This document shows, piece by piece, positions 52,071 to 60,881 of a stretch of 64,000 bases of DNA. Source of the stretch: CAZJLP01 sp964546955 (lineage in GTDB: Bacteria; Verrucomicrobiota; Verrucomicrobiia; Opitutales; Opitutaceae); the NCBI GenBank assembly GCA_964546955.1, contig CAZJLP010000008.1:1-64000 (forward strand), read 5' to 3'. Under the pieces are notes generated by a model. That model saw nothing but the letters and a program-made list of their open reading frames with translations, was not told where the DNA came from and did no database searches. Each line of letters begins with the position of its first letter. Position 1 is the first letter of the stretch. The translations under genes were made by a program, and so were the position numbers.

Positions 52071-52205
52071 AGCTTTAGGTTCGAAGTTTGGAGTTCGGAA
52101 AAAAGGCCGCCAGAGAGATGCGGAGGCAGGGCTGTGAGCGCCGTTTCACGCGTGGCTCGGCGGCGACGGGAAAACCCGATCCACGCGCCAAACTCCAAAC
52201 TCCGG
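52071..52205. repeat. Palindromic cassette with AACTCCA heptamer arms
   Basis: The left tract 52071-52098 (AGTTTGG / AGTTCGG units) and the right tract 52186-52205 (CCAAACT units) are inverted. This heptamer is the same as in the uvrA linkers. It lies in the 310-bp gap (51909-52218), where I see no gene. Confidence 0.65.
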
Positions 52206-52218
52206 CATTTCAGCCCGG

Positions 52219-52671
52219 TCAGCGTCCGCGCGGCGTCGACGAGGCGCGGCGGAGGAGGGTTTCGGGCAGGATTTCCTCGGCGTTGAGTTCGAGCCGGGCG
52301 CCGTTAATCACCCACTGTGAGTCACGTTTCTGGTAGACGTCGAAATAAACCCAGGCGGGGCCGCGTTCGAAATAGAGGACGAGGTAGACGCGTTTGAGGC
52401 GGGAGGAAAAAGCGATGAGGTGAACAACGTCGTGGCCTTCGAAACTGCCATAGACGCGCTCGACTTGGCTGAGTCCGAGCAGCTCTTTTTTCAGTTCGGC
52501 CGCGTTCTCCGCGTAGCTGTTTTTCAACCAAACGTCGGTGGCGATCGCGGCATTGCTTTCCGCATAGGATTTGAGGCCGAGTTTGACCGGATCGGGCACG
52601 TCATCGGCCGCCTGGACCGAAACGCAAACGGCGCGGAGCAGGAGGAGCGTGGAGAGGAGGATGCGTTTCAT
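52219..52671 (-). CDS. Secreted protein of unknown function
   Basis: The 150-aa protein has an N-terminal signal peptide (MKRILLSTLLLLRAVCVSVQAADD). The mature part has alternating strands and a YLVLYFERGPAWVYFDVYQKRDSQWVING segment suggestive of a small beta-rich fold (NTF2- or cystatin-like). I do not recognise the family. It is one of three minus-strand small envelope genes, followed by a palindromic cassette. Confidence 0.6.
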   Translation of the reverse strand: MKRILLSTLLLLRAVCVSVQAADDVPDPVKLGLKSYAESNAAIATDVWLKNSYAENAAELKKELLGLSQVERVYGSFEGHDVVHLIAFSSRLKRVYLVLYFERGPAWVYFDVYQKRDSQWVINGARLELNAEEILPETLLRRASSTPRGR

Positions 52672-52739
52672 GGGAAGTGGGGAGTGGCAGCGTGAGCCTG
52701 ACGCGAGCGCCGGTCGAAGGTTTCGGTTCTGCGAAAACG

Positions 52740-53168
52740 TCAGGGCCCGCCTCTTCGATCATTCCTATAAAACCAAGCTCCAAGCGCGGTGGCTATGAGG
52801 ATGGCGGGAAGGGTGAGGGCCAGCGGTACCCATGTCACGTGGAGTGGTACGAAGCCCAAACCCACCCATTTCGCGCTCTGCAGGGTTTTGATGAGCCACC
52901 ACACTAAACCCACATAGGCGGCGGTTTTGATGCCCGGTCCGAAACGAGGCTGGATGCTGGCATAAATCCAAAGGGCGCAGATGCCCATGGCCACGTCGAG
53001 TGCGAGAAAATACAAGCCGCTTCGCCGTGTGGCCTCCGGCTGCGATTGGAGAGCGTCGAGCAGCTCGCGGCCGCAGAGTGTGAGTGCGACCGCAGAGAGA
53101 AGATGCCAGCTCACGCCGGCAATAAGGCCGCAGAGAATGATCCGCGGAAAATTGAGTTTGGCCTCCAT
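52740..53168 (-). CDS. Small integral membrane protein (about 4 helices)
   Basis: The 142-aa protein has hydrophobic helices near residues 9-30, 50-68, 82-97 and 109-132. The motif MGICALWIYASIQPRFG between helices 2 and 3 is conserved in small uncharacterised membrane proteins of this type, as far as I recall. No signal peptide. It lies 13 bp after the lipocalin-like gene and is probably cotranscribed. Confidence 0.65.
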   Translation of the reverse strand: MEAKLNFPRIILCGLIAGVSWHLLSAVALTLCGRELLDALQSQPEATRRSGLYFLALDVAMGICALWIYASIQPRFGPGIKTAAYVGLVWWLIKTLQSAKWVGLGFVPLHVTWVPLALTLPAILIATALGAWFYRNDRRGGP

Positions 53169-53181
53169 GGCGTCGCCGACC

Positions 53182-53598
53182 TCACTTCACGCGAAGGACT
53201 CGTTCGCGGTAGCCCTTGATGCGCGTGGATTCCTGCCAATAGCCCTGGCCGTCCGGGTCGAGGATCAAGATCGACGAGACGGTGGTCCCCATTTCTTCGT
53301 CGCGGAGTCGAATCATGATACGATTCCCCGTTCGGGCGGCGATTGAGTAGGGCATCGAAGTCGGGTTATCCTTGCCCACGCCGTACATACGCGCTTCGTC
53401 AAAGCGCCAGGAGAGCGCGTGTTGGCCGGAGAACAGCTTCTGAATTGTTGCCTCCGGCATCACGCGATGTTCGCGCAGGTAGGCGGCGGTCGCTTCACGA
53501 TCCAGCTTCCACGTCCCAATGAGTGGATTGTCGATCCCCGCCGCCTGAGCAAGGCAGTGCAGGAAAATTGCCAGGGTCACGACGAGGTGCTTCATCAT
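53182..53598 (-). CDS. Secreted lipocalin-like protein
   Basis: The 138-aa protein has a signal peptide (MMKHLVVTLAIFLHCLAQAAG). The mature part begins NPLIGTWKLDREATAAYL, where G-x-W is typical of lipocalin/fatty-acid-binding-like beta barrels, followed by strands DNPTSMPYSIAARTGNRIMIRLRDEEM. I cannot assign a function. It is first of the three-gene run toward 52219. Confidence 0.6.
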   Translation of the reverse strand: MMKHLVVTLAIFLHCLAQAAGIDNPLIGTWKLDREATAAYLREHRVMPEATIQKLFSGQHALSWRFDEARMYGVGKDNPTSMPYSIAARTGNRIMIRLRDEEMGTTVSSILILDPDGQGYWQESTRIKGYRERVLRVK

Positions 53599-53658
53599 GG
53601 AGGCCGAGGACGCTGCGCTTGAGTGTGATGGATGGCAAGAGCGGGGCATCCCGCTCGA

Positions 53659-54051
53659 TCACGGGGATTCCACGGTGAGAAGATCCTTGTTCCGAGCGAA
53701 GGCCCGCCGGGCAAAATCCACAAGCTCGCGGCGGCGTGTTTTGGGAAAAGCAATGTGCCAGCGATCGTGACCTCCAAGCTGCTCCGCGGCGGTCGCATCG
53801 AGGCTGACTTTGACGTGATCGGAGTAAATCGTCAGGTGCTGCAGACCGCTCTCGGCCGCAAATCGCTGCGGTGGAATCTCCAGGTAGGGAGCTGCGCCAT
53901 CCCGAGGGTCGCGGGCGCATTGAATCACCAAGGCGGCATCGCGATCCGCTGGGCTGCTGCCGTCAAAAAAGAGGGAAAGTGCGTAGTCATACTCGTCGAG
54001 AAGCACGGTATGAGCCTTCACATGACGGACCGGCGGTGGTTTGACGGGCAT
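53659..54051 (-). CDS. Hypothetical cytoplasmic protein
   Basis: The 130-aa protein has no signal peptide. It has alternating charged and hydrophobic strands and a C-terminal helix (DLLTVESP end). I do not recognise it. It is 60 bp upstream of the lipocalin-like gene, same strand. Confidence 0.5.
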   Translation of the reverse strand: MPVKPPPVRHVKAHTVLLDEYDYALSLFFDGSSPADRDAALVIQCARDPRDGAAPYLEIPPQRFAAESGLQHLTIYSDHVKVSLDATAAEQLGGHDRWHIAFPKTRRRELVDFARRAFARNKDLLTVESP

Positions 54052-54111
54052 GGCGTGGTGTGATGCGAAGCGGGCGGGTCGACGTACCGGAACCTTCTTT
54101 TATGGCGGAGA

Positions 54112-54139
54112 GTTCCCGCATTATCAAGCACGCGGGAAC
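54112..54139. other. Inverted repeat upstream of the integrase-like gene
   Basis: Perfect 8-bp arms GTTCCCGC/GCGGGAAC flank 12 bp. It ends about 44 bp before the TTG start of the core-binding-domain protein and could be an operator or a recombinase half-site pair. Confidence 0.4.
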
Positions 54140-54159
54140 GGCCTAAAATCGGAGAAATT

Positions 54160-54186
54160 ATGTTGGACGGAACTATTCTTTATTGA
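54160..54186 (+). CDS. Possible 8-codon leader ORF
   Basis: ATG at 54160, preceded by GGAG at good spacing, encodes MLDGTILY and stops at TGA 54184-54186, overlapping the TTG start codon at 54183. The arrangement suggests translational coupling or a lost frame. Confidence 0.4.
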   Translation: MLDGTILY

Positions 54187-54569
54187 ATAATAATTCTGCT
54201 ATCACAAATTCCGATAATGCTCTGCAGTCAGCAGGGGTTCAGTGGGTGCAGCGTCTCGTGCAATGCCAGGGCCTCACCCTCCCGGACAAGGAGGCACACT
54301 GGTGGGCGGTATACCTTCGGCAATTTTTTCGTTACGCAAGAGAACGTGGCGAGCGGATGGACGCAGCCCCGTTGGTCAGGGACTATCTGCGAGAATTCGC
54401 TGAGCGGCTTCCGGCCGAAAAGAAATGGCAGGCCCAGAAGGCGGGGCGAGTTCTCGACGTTTTGTTGGGCGGTATTGAAAACTGGCGGTGGGTAGAGGAA
54501 GCCGAAGGCCGGCTGAGTCCGAAATTCAGGTTAAAGAAAGGTCCGGCGTCGCCTGACGTTGCGGTTTAG
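54183..54569 (+). CDS. Stand-alone core-binding (SAM-like) domain of a tyrosine recombinase
   Basis: The 128-aa protein starts at TTG 54183 (MNNNSAITNSDNALQ). It matches the N-terminal helical DNA-clamp domain of phage and integron integrases: WVQRLVQCQGLTLPDKEAHWWAVYLRQFFRYARERG, then VRDYLREFAERL and QKAGRVLDVLLGGIENW. The catalytic domain with Arg-His-Arg-Tyr is absent and there is no downstream continuation, so this may be a relic or a dominant-negative DNA-binding protein. Confidence 0.65.
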   Translation: MNNNSAITNSDNALQSAGVQWVQRLVQCQGLTLPDKEAHWWAVYLRQFFRYARERGERMDAAPLVRDYLREFAERLPAEKKWQAQKAGRVLDVLLGGIENWRWVEEAEGRLSPKFRLKKGPASPDVAV

Positions 54570-54598
54570 GGCTTAGGCTTGGACAGGCAGGTCTATGC

Positions 54599-54627
54599 GC
54601 CGCCGACGGCCAGTTTGGGTCGGCGGC
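54599..54627. terminator. Hairpin between convergent genes
   Basis: The perfect 9-bp stem GCCGCCGAC/GTCGGCGGC with an 11-nt loop lies between the integrase-like gene (+) and the giant cytochrome protein (-). No T-tract. Confidence 0.45.
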
Positions 54628-54640
54628 GGCCAAGGTAACC

Positions 54641-57600
54641 TTACGGTGCGACGACGGGGACGAGGGTGATAACGTCGGCTGAGAGCGTGTGGGCGCCGGA
54701 GGAGCCGTTTCGCCCTGTGACCGTCAGCTGAATGGAGTTGTTGCCGGAGGTGAAAGCTGCATTGCCGAAGACACGTTCGGGATAGGCGGTGTTGGCGGCG
54801 TACTGGTCCAAGGTGGAGCCGACGATCGTTCCATTGGCTCGAAGGTTCAGGATGCCGCGGCTGGAGTGGGCTTTGTAGCGCAAACGTATCTCGTAGGTCC
54901 CGGCGGTGGTGACGGGAACGGTGAAGGTCATCGAATCGCCGGTGCCGTCGGCCTGCAGTGCGATCCAGACCCCTGCACTGGTGTTGGTGTCGGATTGGGT
55001 CGCGGTAGTGGCGCCGCTGCTGGTGCGTGTCAGGCTTTCGGCTTCGAAACGCAGGGTGGTGGGCGCGGCGCCGATTTGGTAATTTGCGCTCGTGATCGTG
55101 CTATCGAGCATGCCCGTCTGGGTGGCGATGGCGCGCAGGTTGGTCGTCGCGGCGATGGCAACCGGGCCCGTGTAGATCGTGCCGGTCGTGGCGGTCGGGT
55201 TGGTGCCGTTGGTGGTGTAGCGAATCGCGGCGCCGCTGGTGGCCGACGTAATCGTCACGGACTGCTGCGTCGTATACGAGCCGCCCGGAGGCGAAAAAAC
55301 GGGCGCGGCGACCTGCTGCTGCGGCGATCCTATCTGATAATTGGCCGCGGTGACCGTGCTGTCGAGCATACCGGCACGCGTTGCGATTGCCCGCAGATCG
55401 GTATCTGCAGAGATGGTAATCGGTGCTGTGTAAACGGTGCCTGTAGTAGCAGTCGGGTTCGTGCCGTTTGTCGTATAGCGAATGCTCGCCCCACTTGTGG
55501 CGGAGGTCATCGTCACCGACTGTTGGGTCGTGTACGAGCCGCCGGGTGGTGTGAAGACCGGTGCGGCGACCGCTTGCGGCGGTGTGCCCGCGTCGCGGCT
55601 ATCGGGCTGCTGCAGGTACGCAACGAGCTGATTTCGCTCGGTTGTGGTCAGCTGGGAAGTCGTTCCGTGACGATTCGCGGGATTGCGGGTGGCGATTACA
55701 TCGAGGAGGGTGGGGGCGGACCCGTCGTGCAGGTAGGGCGCGGTTTCCCAGACGCCGATCAGAGAGGGCGTGTCCAGACCGGTCAGTGTCTGATTGTTTC
55801 GGCGTCCGGACGCCGCGGTGAGGGTGCCGACATCGTGGAACACATTAAGTGCGCTATCGGTGAACTGGGCACCCGAGTGACAGTTGACGCAGCCGACGCT
55901 AGGACTCTCGAAAATCGCTTTGCCGGCCAAAGCGTCGACGGTCATCGAGCCGTCGGGGTTGCGGAATGGGCTGGGATGAACCGTGCGCAGGGAAGTGACA
56001 TAGGCCGCCAGCGCGTCGAGCGGCGTACTGCGTCCGGCCTTGGGCGTCCCGAGGGGGTTGCTCGTCGCCGTGAAGTCGGCGTTCGTCATGAATCCGGTTC
56101 CACCGAAGGCATTGCGAATGTCGTTCTCGAAATCTTGGATTTCGTCGAAGTTGCCACTCCAGTGAACCGGACCCTGCTGAGAAACGCCCCCTCGGCCGAG
56201 GAGATCCACCGTGTTGCGCAGGCCTTCGCCTCTCTGCGTGAAGTCCCAGACCCGACCGTCGCTATCGCCGTCGAGATGGCAACTCGCGCAGCTGATATAG
56301 GCTTCGCGCGACATGCGGGGATCGGCCGCATTGTGGAAGATCCGCTTGCCTTCGAGAATCTGAGCCGAAAGCGGTTCGGTTGCCTGGGTGACCACGGCTG
56401 CGAGGCGCGAAAAGGCGCCGGTACCTCCCGCTTCCGTCACGTCGTAAATCGAGACATCGCGTGAAAGGAAATTGTGGACGAAGAGCAAATTCCCAACCAC
56501 GACGAGTCCGTCTGGCGCTCGTCCGACATTCTCGATTCCGCCGACCGTGGCGTGGCTGAGCGCGTCAATCACTTCAATGTGGTTGTTGCCCATCGTCGAA
56601 ACAAAGGCGTAGTCGCCGCGAGCATTGAAAGCGACGACGTTGGCGAGGTCGGAATTGTTGATGTCCTGGCGCTGGGCAAACAACTCCGCATTCGCGATGA
56701 GATCGAGCTTCGAGACGATCGTGCGAACCGTGCTTTCGAAGGTTAAGACCGTGCCATCGCTGACCGGCCCGGTCCCGCGAAAGGTGTTGTCTTTTTTGGA
56801 AGGAACCCACGCGCCGCGCCCATCCGGCGTAATCGTCACCGATTGCACGTAATTGGGGATGCCGGGGCCGTTCGACTCCGAACTGGGCGTGGTAACGTCT
56901 TCCGCCAGGCCGAATACGCGCGCGACGGTAAAGGTGCTCGCGCTGATTTCGCGGACTTCGCCCTGGCTATCCTGCGGGGAAATGAAACGGGCGACGAAGA
57001 CGCGAGCTCCGTTTGACGAGATCGCGATGCCGCGCGGCCGCGGGCCCACGTTGAGTGTTCCGACGATTGCGCGGCTCGAGACCGATAACTTCACCAATTG
57101 GCCGGTGGCTTCCAAGCTGACGTAGGCGTTGGCGCCGGCTGGGTCGATCGCGATCCCGTGGGGGCGGGAGTTGGCAGGCAATGCAATCGTGGCCACGGTC
57201 GCGCCGGTGCCGCCATTGAGAATCTTGATGTTGGCATCGTCCTGGTTGACCACCCACAAGTCACCGTTTGAAGCGGTCAAAGCGAGCGTGCGCGGATTGC
57301 GTCCGGTTGGGACCTCCCACTGTTTCGCGAAAGGGGAGGTGGCGGCGATGGACGCGACCGTTCCGGCGTCGCTGTTGACCACGGAAATCCGGCCGCGGGC
57401 TGCGTCGTGGACGAGCGTGTCGGAACGGGTCGGGGCTGTCGCGGTGACGGGATAGATGACAGTCTGCCGGCGGCTCATTGCATCGCTTGCGCTGCTCGAG
57501 TCGCGTACGGTGCAGATCACGGTGTAGTGCCCCGGCGAGGAGTAGGCGTGGGAGGCGGTGTTGCTGGCCGCGAAAGGAGTGGCGGGCGTGCCGTCGCCGA

Positions 57601-59203
57601 AGTTCCACGAGTAGGTGACGCCGCCGCTGCCGCTCGAACAGAGGGTGGCGGAGAAATTGACCGCGGTGCCGACGTTCGCGGCCGTGTCCGTGCCGACATT
57701 GCATACGTCAAGGGGCGATCCCAGGCTCGGGCCCGTGGAGAATCGACTGGAGAAGGCGGTCGGGGCGCCATTGCCCACGAAGTCCTTCACGCCGCCGGCG
57801 GGCACGACGATCTCGTAGGTCGTGTTGGCGGCAAGCGGCGCATCAGGCGAGAAGTTGACCATGTTGTTGTTGGAGACGCTGTATTTTCCGGCCAGAGGCG
57901 CGCCTCCCACCGCGCGAACGATGAACGTCGCGGCATTGAGACTGCGAATGTCGATGCCGTCGCTGAAAGTGACGCCCACGCGAGATTTCACGTTTTGATT
58001 TGTCGCGTCACTGCGAGGTGAGACGAAGTTTACCGAGGGACCGGTGGTGTCGGGTGCGGTCTGGTGCACGATCAGGCCCGAGCCGTTGCCGTGGTCATTT
58101 CCGGCGAAGATCAGGTTTCCCAGCACGGTGCCGAAATCGATGTCTTCCTCTCCGTCGACGTTCGGTGCCAGTGAGAAGACTTGCGTGACGTCGTTGGTGC
58201 GCGCGTCGAATTTTGCTACGACGCTCGAGAATCCGGCGAAAATAAAACCGTCTTGGTAACTAAGGTAGCCGCCATCTCCGAGGCCGCTGCCGACGGAATC
58301 GACGAAGCCGAGGCCGTTCGGTTGGTTGTTGGCATCGAAGTTGACATTGTAAACGTAGAGCCCGCGAGCGGGTCCCGTGTCGGCCGCGCCTTTCGACGCG
58401 AAATAGAGACGGCCGCCCGAGAAGATGCTGGCATAGGGGGTGGGCAGATTGCTTGTCGTGCTGAAACGCAACACCGGGTTCATCGGATCGCTGATGTCCA
58501 TCAACGAGATCCCTTTTCCTCCCTCCACGCGGCCTCCGATCAGCAGGTTGCCCACGGCATGCACCTGATTGATGCGGGAGAGGCCCACCTGGCTGTTGGT
58601 GCGACGCACGATGACGGGGCTGGCCGGATTCGTGAGGTCGACGATGTAGAGCCCGCCGTCGCCGCCGGCGACGTAGATGTAGGGAGCTTGCACGCTGACC
58701 CACCACACCCCGCCGTAGTCGCTGCTGTTCGCGCCGCTGAGAACGATGTCGCGGACCAGCGTGGGGGCGGCGATGTCCGTCCAGTCCCAGACTTGTATGC
58801 CGGTGGTGCTTTGTCCAATAAAGTAGGTGCGGCTTGAATACCCGGTGGTGAAACCGAAACCGTGTGGCTCCCGCAGTTTCGAGTTCGACGGCCGGTGGTT
58901 GGCGACCCGCACTGGCGCTTTTGGGTTTGAAACGTTCCAGAAAGCGAAACCGGCCTGGGAGCCCCCGCCGTCCTCCGTGTAAATTGTCGCCAGGTAGCCG
59001 TCGTGCATACACACGTTTCCATGGCCGTCACCCGGCCCGGACGAGCCGGACGGATTGGAATCGTTGACGACGCTGATGCGCGTCCTGTTTTCGCCGGCGG
59101 TGTAGGTGAGATTGCCGAGGCCGGGACCTGCCGCATGAAGCGAGCCGAGCAGACAGGAAAGCAAGGAAGCGCGCCAAAGCGCGCGGACGGAGGGACGATG
59201 CAT
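54641..59203 (-). CDS. Giant secreted protein: propellers, PKD, di-heme cytochrome, chitobiase repeats, carbohydrate-binding tail
   Basis: The 1520-aa protein starts at MHRPSVRALWRASL with a signal peptide. In order: an LVIVD-type beta-propeller (about 30-400), a Big_5-like domain (about 405-490), a PKD domain (about 510-580), a YVTN-type propeller (about 590-900), two heme sites CASCH and CVNCH (near 970 and 1107) of the cytochrome-c-peroxidase/MauG kind, two 85-residue chitobiase C-terminal-type repeats (about 1208-1376), and a CBM6/35-like C-terminal domain (LRFEAESLTR). It probably acts at the outer surface in redox-linked polysaccharide binding or decomposition. Closest combinations occur in Planctomycetes and Verrucomicrobia, from memory. 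Confidence 0.85.
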   Translation of the reverse strand: MHRPSVRALWRASLLSCLLGSLHAAGPGLGNLTYTAGENRTRISVVNDSNPSGSSGPGDGHGNVCMHDGYLATIYTEDGGGSQAGFAFWNVSNPKAPVRVANHRPSNSKLREPHGFGFTTGYSSRTYFIGQSTTGIQVWDWTDIAAPTLVRDIVLSGANSSDYGGVWWVSVQAPYIYVAGGDGGLYIVDLTNPASPVIVRRTNSQVGLSRINQVHAVGNLLIGGRVEGGKGISLMDISDPMNPVLRFSTTSNLPTPYASIFSGGRLYFASKGAADTGPARGLYVYNVNFDANNQPNGLGFVDSVGSGLGDGGYLSYQDGFIFAGFSSVVAKFDARTNDVTQVFSLAPNVDGEEDIDFGTVLGNLIFAGNDHGNGSGLIVHQTAPDTTGPSVNFVSPRSDATNQNVKSRVGVTFSDGIDIRSLNAATFIVRAVGGAPLAGKYSVSNNNMVNFSPDAPLAANTTYEIVVPAGGVKDFVGNGAPTAFSSRFSTGPSLGSPLDVCNVGTDTAANVGTAVNFSATLCSSGSGGVTYSWNFGDGTPATPFAASNTASHAYSSPGHYTVICTVRDSSSASDAMSRRQTVIYPVTATAPTRSDTLVHDAARGRISVVNSDAGTVASIAATSPFAKQWEVPTGRNPRTLALTASNGDLWVVNQDDANIKILNGGTGATVATIALPANSRPHGIAIDPAGANAYVSLEATGQLVKLSVSSRAIVGTLNVGPRPRGIAISSNGARVFVARFISPQDSQGEVREISASTFTVARVFGLAEDVTTPSSESNGPGIPNYVQSVTITPDGRGAWVPSKKDNTFRGTGPVSDGTVLTFESTVRTIVSKLDLIANAELFAQRQDINNSDLANVVAFNARGDYAFVSTMGNNHIEVIDALSHATVGGIENVGRAPDGLVVVGNLLFVHNFLSRDVSIYDVTEAGGTGAFSRLAAVVTQATEPLSAQILEGKRIFHNAADPRMSREAYISCASCHLDGDSDGRVWDFTQRGEGLRNTVDLLGRGGVSQQGPVHWSGNFDEIQDFENDIRNAFGGTGFMTNADFTATSNPLGTPKAGRSTPLDALAAYVTSLRTVHPSPFRNPDGSMTVDALAGKAIFESPSVGCVNCHSGAQFTDSALNVFHDVGTLTAASGRRNNQTLTGLDTPSLIGVWETAPYLHDGSAPTLLDVIATRNPANRHGTTSQLTTTERNQLVAYLQQPDSRDAGTPPQAVAAPVFTPPGGSYTTQQSVTMTSATSGASIRYTTNGTNPTATTGTVYTAPITISADTDLRAIATRAGMLDSTVTAANYQIGSPQQQVAAPVFSPPGGSYTTQQSVTITSATSGAAIRYTTNGTNPTATTGTIYTGPVAIAATTNLRAIATQTGMLDSTITSANYQIGAAPTTLRFEAESLTRTSSGATTATQSDTNTSAGVWIALQADGTGDSMTFTVPVTTAGTYEIRLRYKAHSSRGILNLRANGTIVGSTLDQYAANTAYPERVFGNAAFTSGNNSIQLTVTGRNGSSGAHTLSADVITLVPVVAP
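55070..55580 (-). repeat. Direct 255-bp repeat within the giant protein gene
   Basis: Two tandem copies of about 255 bp (85 residues) encode near-identical YTTQQSVTMTSATSGASIRY-type domains; copies are clearly similar at DNA level. Confidence 0.75.
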
Positions 59204-59284
59204 GGTAGGGGTTGAGGAGGGTGGGAACTGACTTCTGCGGAAGACTGTGCGCGCAGCGGTGGGATGCGGGCGGCGCGCGGAATT

Positions 59285-59328
59285 GAAAAAAGGATGTGCC
59301 GCTGGGAACTGGTCCTTTCCCAGCGGCA
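59285..59328 (-). terminator. Intrinsic terminator of the polysaccharide lyase gene
   Basis: The stem TGCCGCTGGGAA/TTCCCAGCGGCA with an 8-nt loop is followed on the minus strand by CATCC and six T, 17 bp after the stop codon at 59345. Confidence 0.85.
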
Positions 59329-59344
59329 ATCGCCCCAATATCCA

Positions 59345-60628
59345 CTAAGGAACGCTGATGAGCTGGAATTGTTGATGAGTCGCGCCGGTCCAGACGGCCT
59401 GCTCGAACTGAGCTCCGTTGGAGGTCGAATTGCCGCGCACCTGCAGGACGTGGCCGCTGTGGCGATTTACCAGGCGATAGTAGCCGCCCCCGAGACTGAC
59501 CGGCAGCCATTCGTCGTTCGTATTCGCGCCGCCGAAATCGTACTGAACCACCGCGGCGCCCGCCGCCATGGATGCGCTCTGCACGACCATGGCCTTGAGG
59601 CTGTTCCGATTTATGATCGAGTAGTATCCGTCGGAGAGCGAGACGAGCTGCCACTCGTCATTGGCCGGGGCAGCCGCGGTGTGCGACCATTGTACGACGT
59701 TGGCGCTGTTGGCGGTCGAGGCGCTCTGGACCACGGCGACCTTCGCGCTGTGTCGAGCGGTGATGCGGTAGTTGCCGGTGAAACCGCCGCCAGTGCCGTT
59801 GTTGGGATCGACGTCCTCGAACGCCGTGCCGATGCGAGCGCGGCTCATGTAAGCGGTCGCGTTTCCGTTCACTGGCCCCGAGCGATAGACGCCCCACTTC
59901 ACGCGATTGTAGGTATTCGGTTCGTCCTCGTGGGTCGCACAATAAAAGCGCTGCTGCCCGTTGTTGAAGGTCTGCTTCACGCCGTTGTGCCAGAGTTCGA
60001 CCCAGCCCTTGGTCGGATCCGAGTCGAGGTGGACGCCGATGACAAACGACTGCCATACGTTCAAGCGAAGCGCCGTGTCCCAAATATGCTGGTTTGTGCC
60101 ATTGAGGTCGTTCTGCAAATAGAGGCGCCCGTCGGCATTGACGTTGCGCAGCACAAGGGGAGCGCCCATTCCGGTCTGCCCATACGCGTGCATCTGAAAA
60201 AGAGCGACCCACGAACCGGTCGGCATGGGGTTCCAGAGGGAGCGCCAGCCGATGTAGTAGGTGCCGCCGCGCTGCATGCGAAACACCGATCCATCCGCTA
60301 GTTTGGTCCCGCGCGATTCGCAGCGTTCTTTTCCGGTGCTCAGGTCCGTGAGGTTGTAGCGATAGACGCTGCCATATTGGCCCTGCGGGTCGTTCGCCAC
60401 GGCAATCGTGCCGGGCGACTGTTCCAAACCTTCGAAGACGTTGAGTCCGTTGGCGGTGTTTGCTTCCCACAGGACCGTGGCGTGGGCCACGAGGCAAAAC
60501 GCACAAGCGACGAAGGCGCAAAGCAAGAGGTGAAAGGGACTCCGGGGGGTAAGGCCGATGTTTCGGCTGCGATAATTGTCATCGCCAGCGGGTTGTCCGC
60601 AATGGGACGCGTCATAGGGTAGTTTCAT
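59345..60628 (-). CDS. Secreted polysaccharide lyase (heparin lyase I-like) with ricin-type lectin domain
   Basis: The 427-aa protein starts at MKLPYDASHC (ATG 60628), with a signal-anchor-like segment (FHLLLCAFVACAFCLVAHA). Residues about 45-270 form a jelly-roll lyase: GSVYRYNL, YYIGWRSLWNPMPTG, ALFQMHAYG, VLRNVNADGRLYLQNDL, and VGVHLDSDPTKGWVELWHNG. The C-terminal 135 residues are a ricin-like lectin (RITARHSAKVAVV, WQLVSLSDGYYSIINRNS, YYRLVNRHSGHVLQV). Family members cleave uronate-containing glycans such as heparin or glucuronan; the substrate here is unknown. Confidence 0.88.
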   Translation of the reverse strand: MKLPYDASHCGQPAGDDNYRSRNIGLTPRSPFHLLLCAFVACAFCLVAHATVLWEANTANGLNVFEGLEQSPGTIAVANDPQGQYGSVYRYNLTDLSTGKERCESRGTKLADGSVFRMQRGGTYYIGWRSLWNPMPTGSWVALFQMHAYGQTGMGAPLVLRNVNADGRLYLQNDLNGTNQHIWDTALRLNVWQSFVIGVHLDSDPTKGWVELWHNGVKQTFNNGQQRFYCATHEDEPNTYNRVKWGVYRSGPVNGNATAYMSRARIGTAFEDVDPNNGTGGGFTGNYRITARHSAKVAVVQSASTANSANVVQWSHTAAAPANDEWQLVSLSDGYYSIINRNSLKAMVVQSASMAAGAAVVQYDFGGANTNDEWLPVSLGGGYYRLVNRHSGHVLQVRGNSTSNGAQFEQAVWTGATHQQFQLISVP

Positions 60629-60881
60629 GGTGCGAGTGTGTTGATGGCCGAACGGTGCGCATATGGCTGCGCTGTCCTGGCCGTCGAGTGCGCCGATCAA
60701 GGGGTGTCGACGCGATGTTCCACGTTATCAAATCGCGCGCGCCGGCGAAATCGTTCAAATGAGCTAATTGCGCGCGGCGAACCCCTTTCGTCGTTAAGGA
60801 TCGAATACGCCCCCAAGGCGCCGCCTGCGGCGAGACAGGCTGGGGCGCGCCCCTTTCACGCCGCCCGGTGTCCGTTTGAAG

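Noticed and set aside
54112..54200. Integron attC or attI site
   Set aside because: The inverted repeat lacks the expected core-site sequences and there is no complete integrase gene.
54689..56464. 591-aa open frame antisense to the giant cytochrome protein
   Set aside because: High-GC shadow of the real gene; Gly/Arg-rich with no domain.
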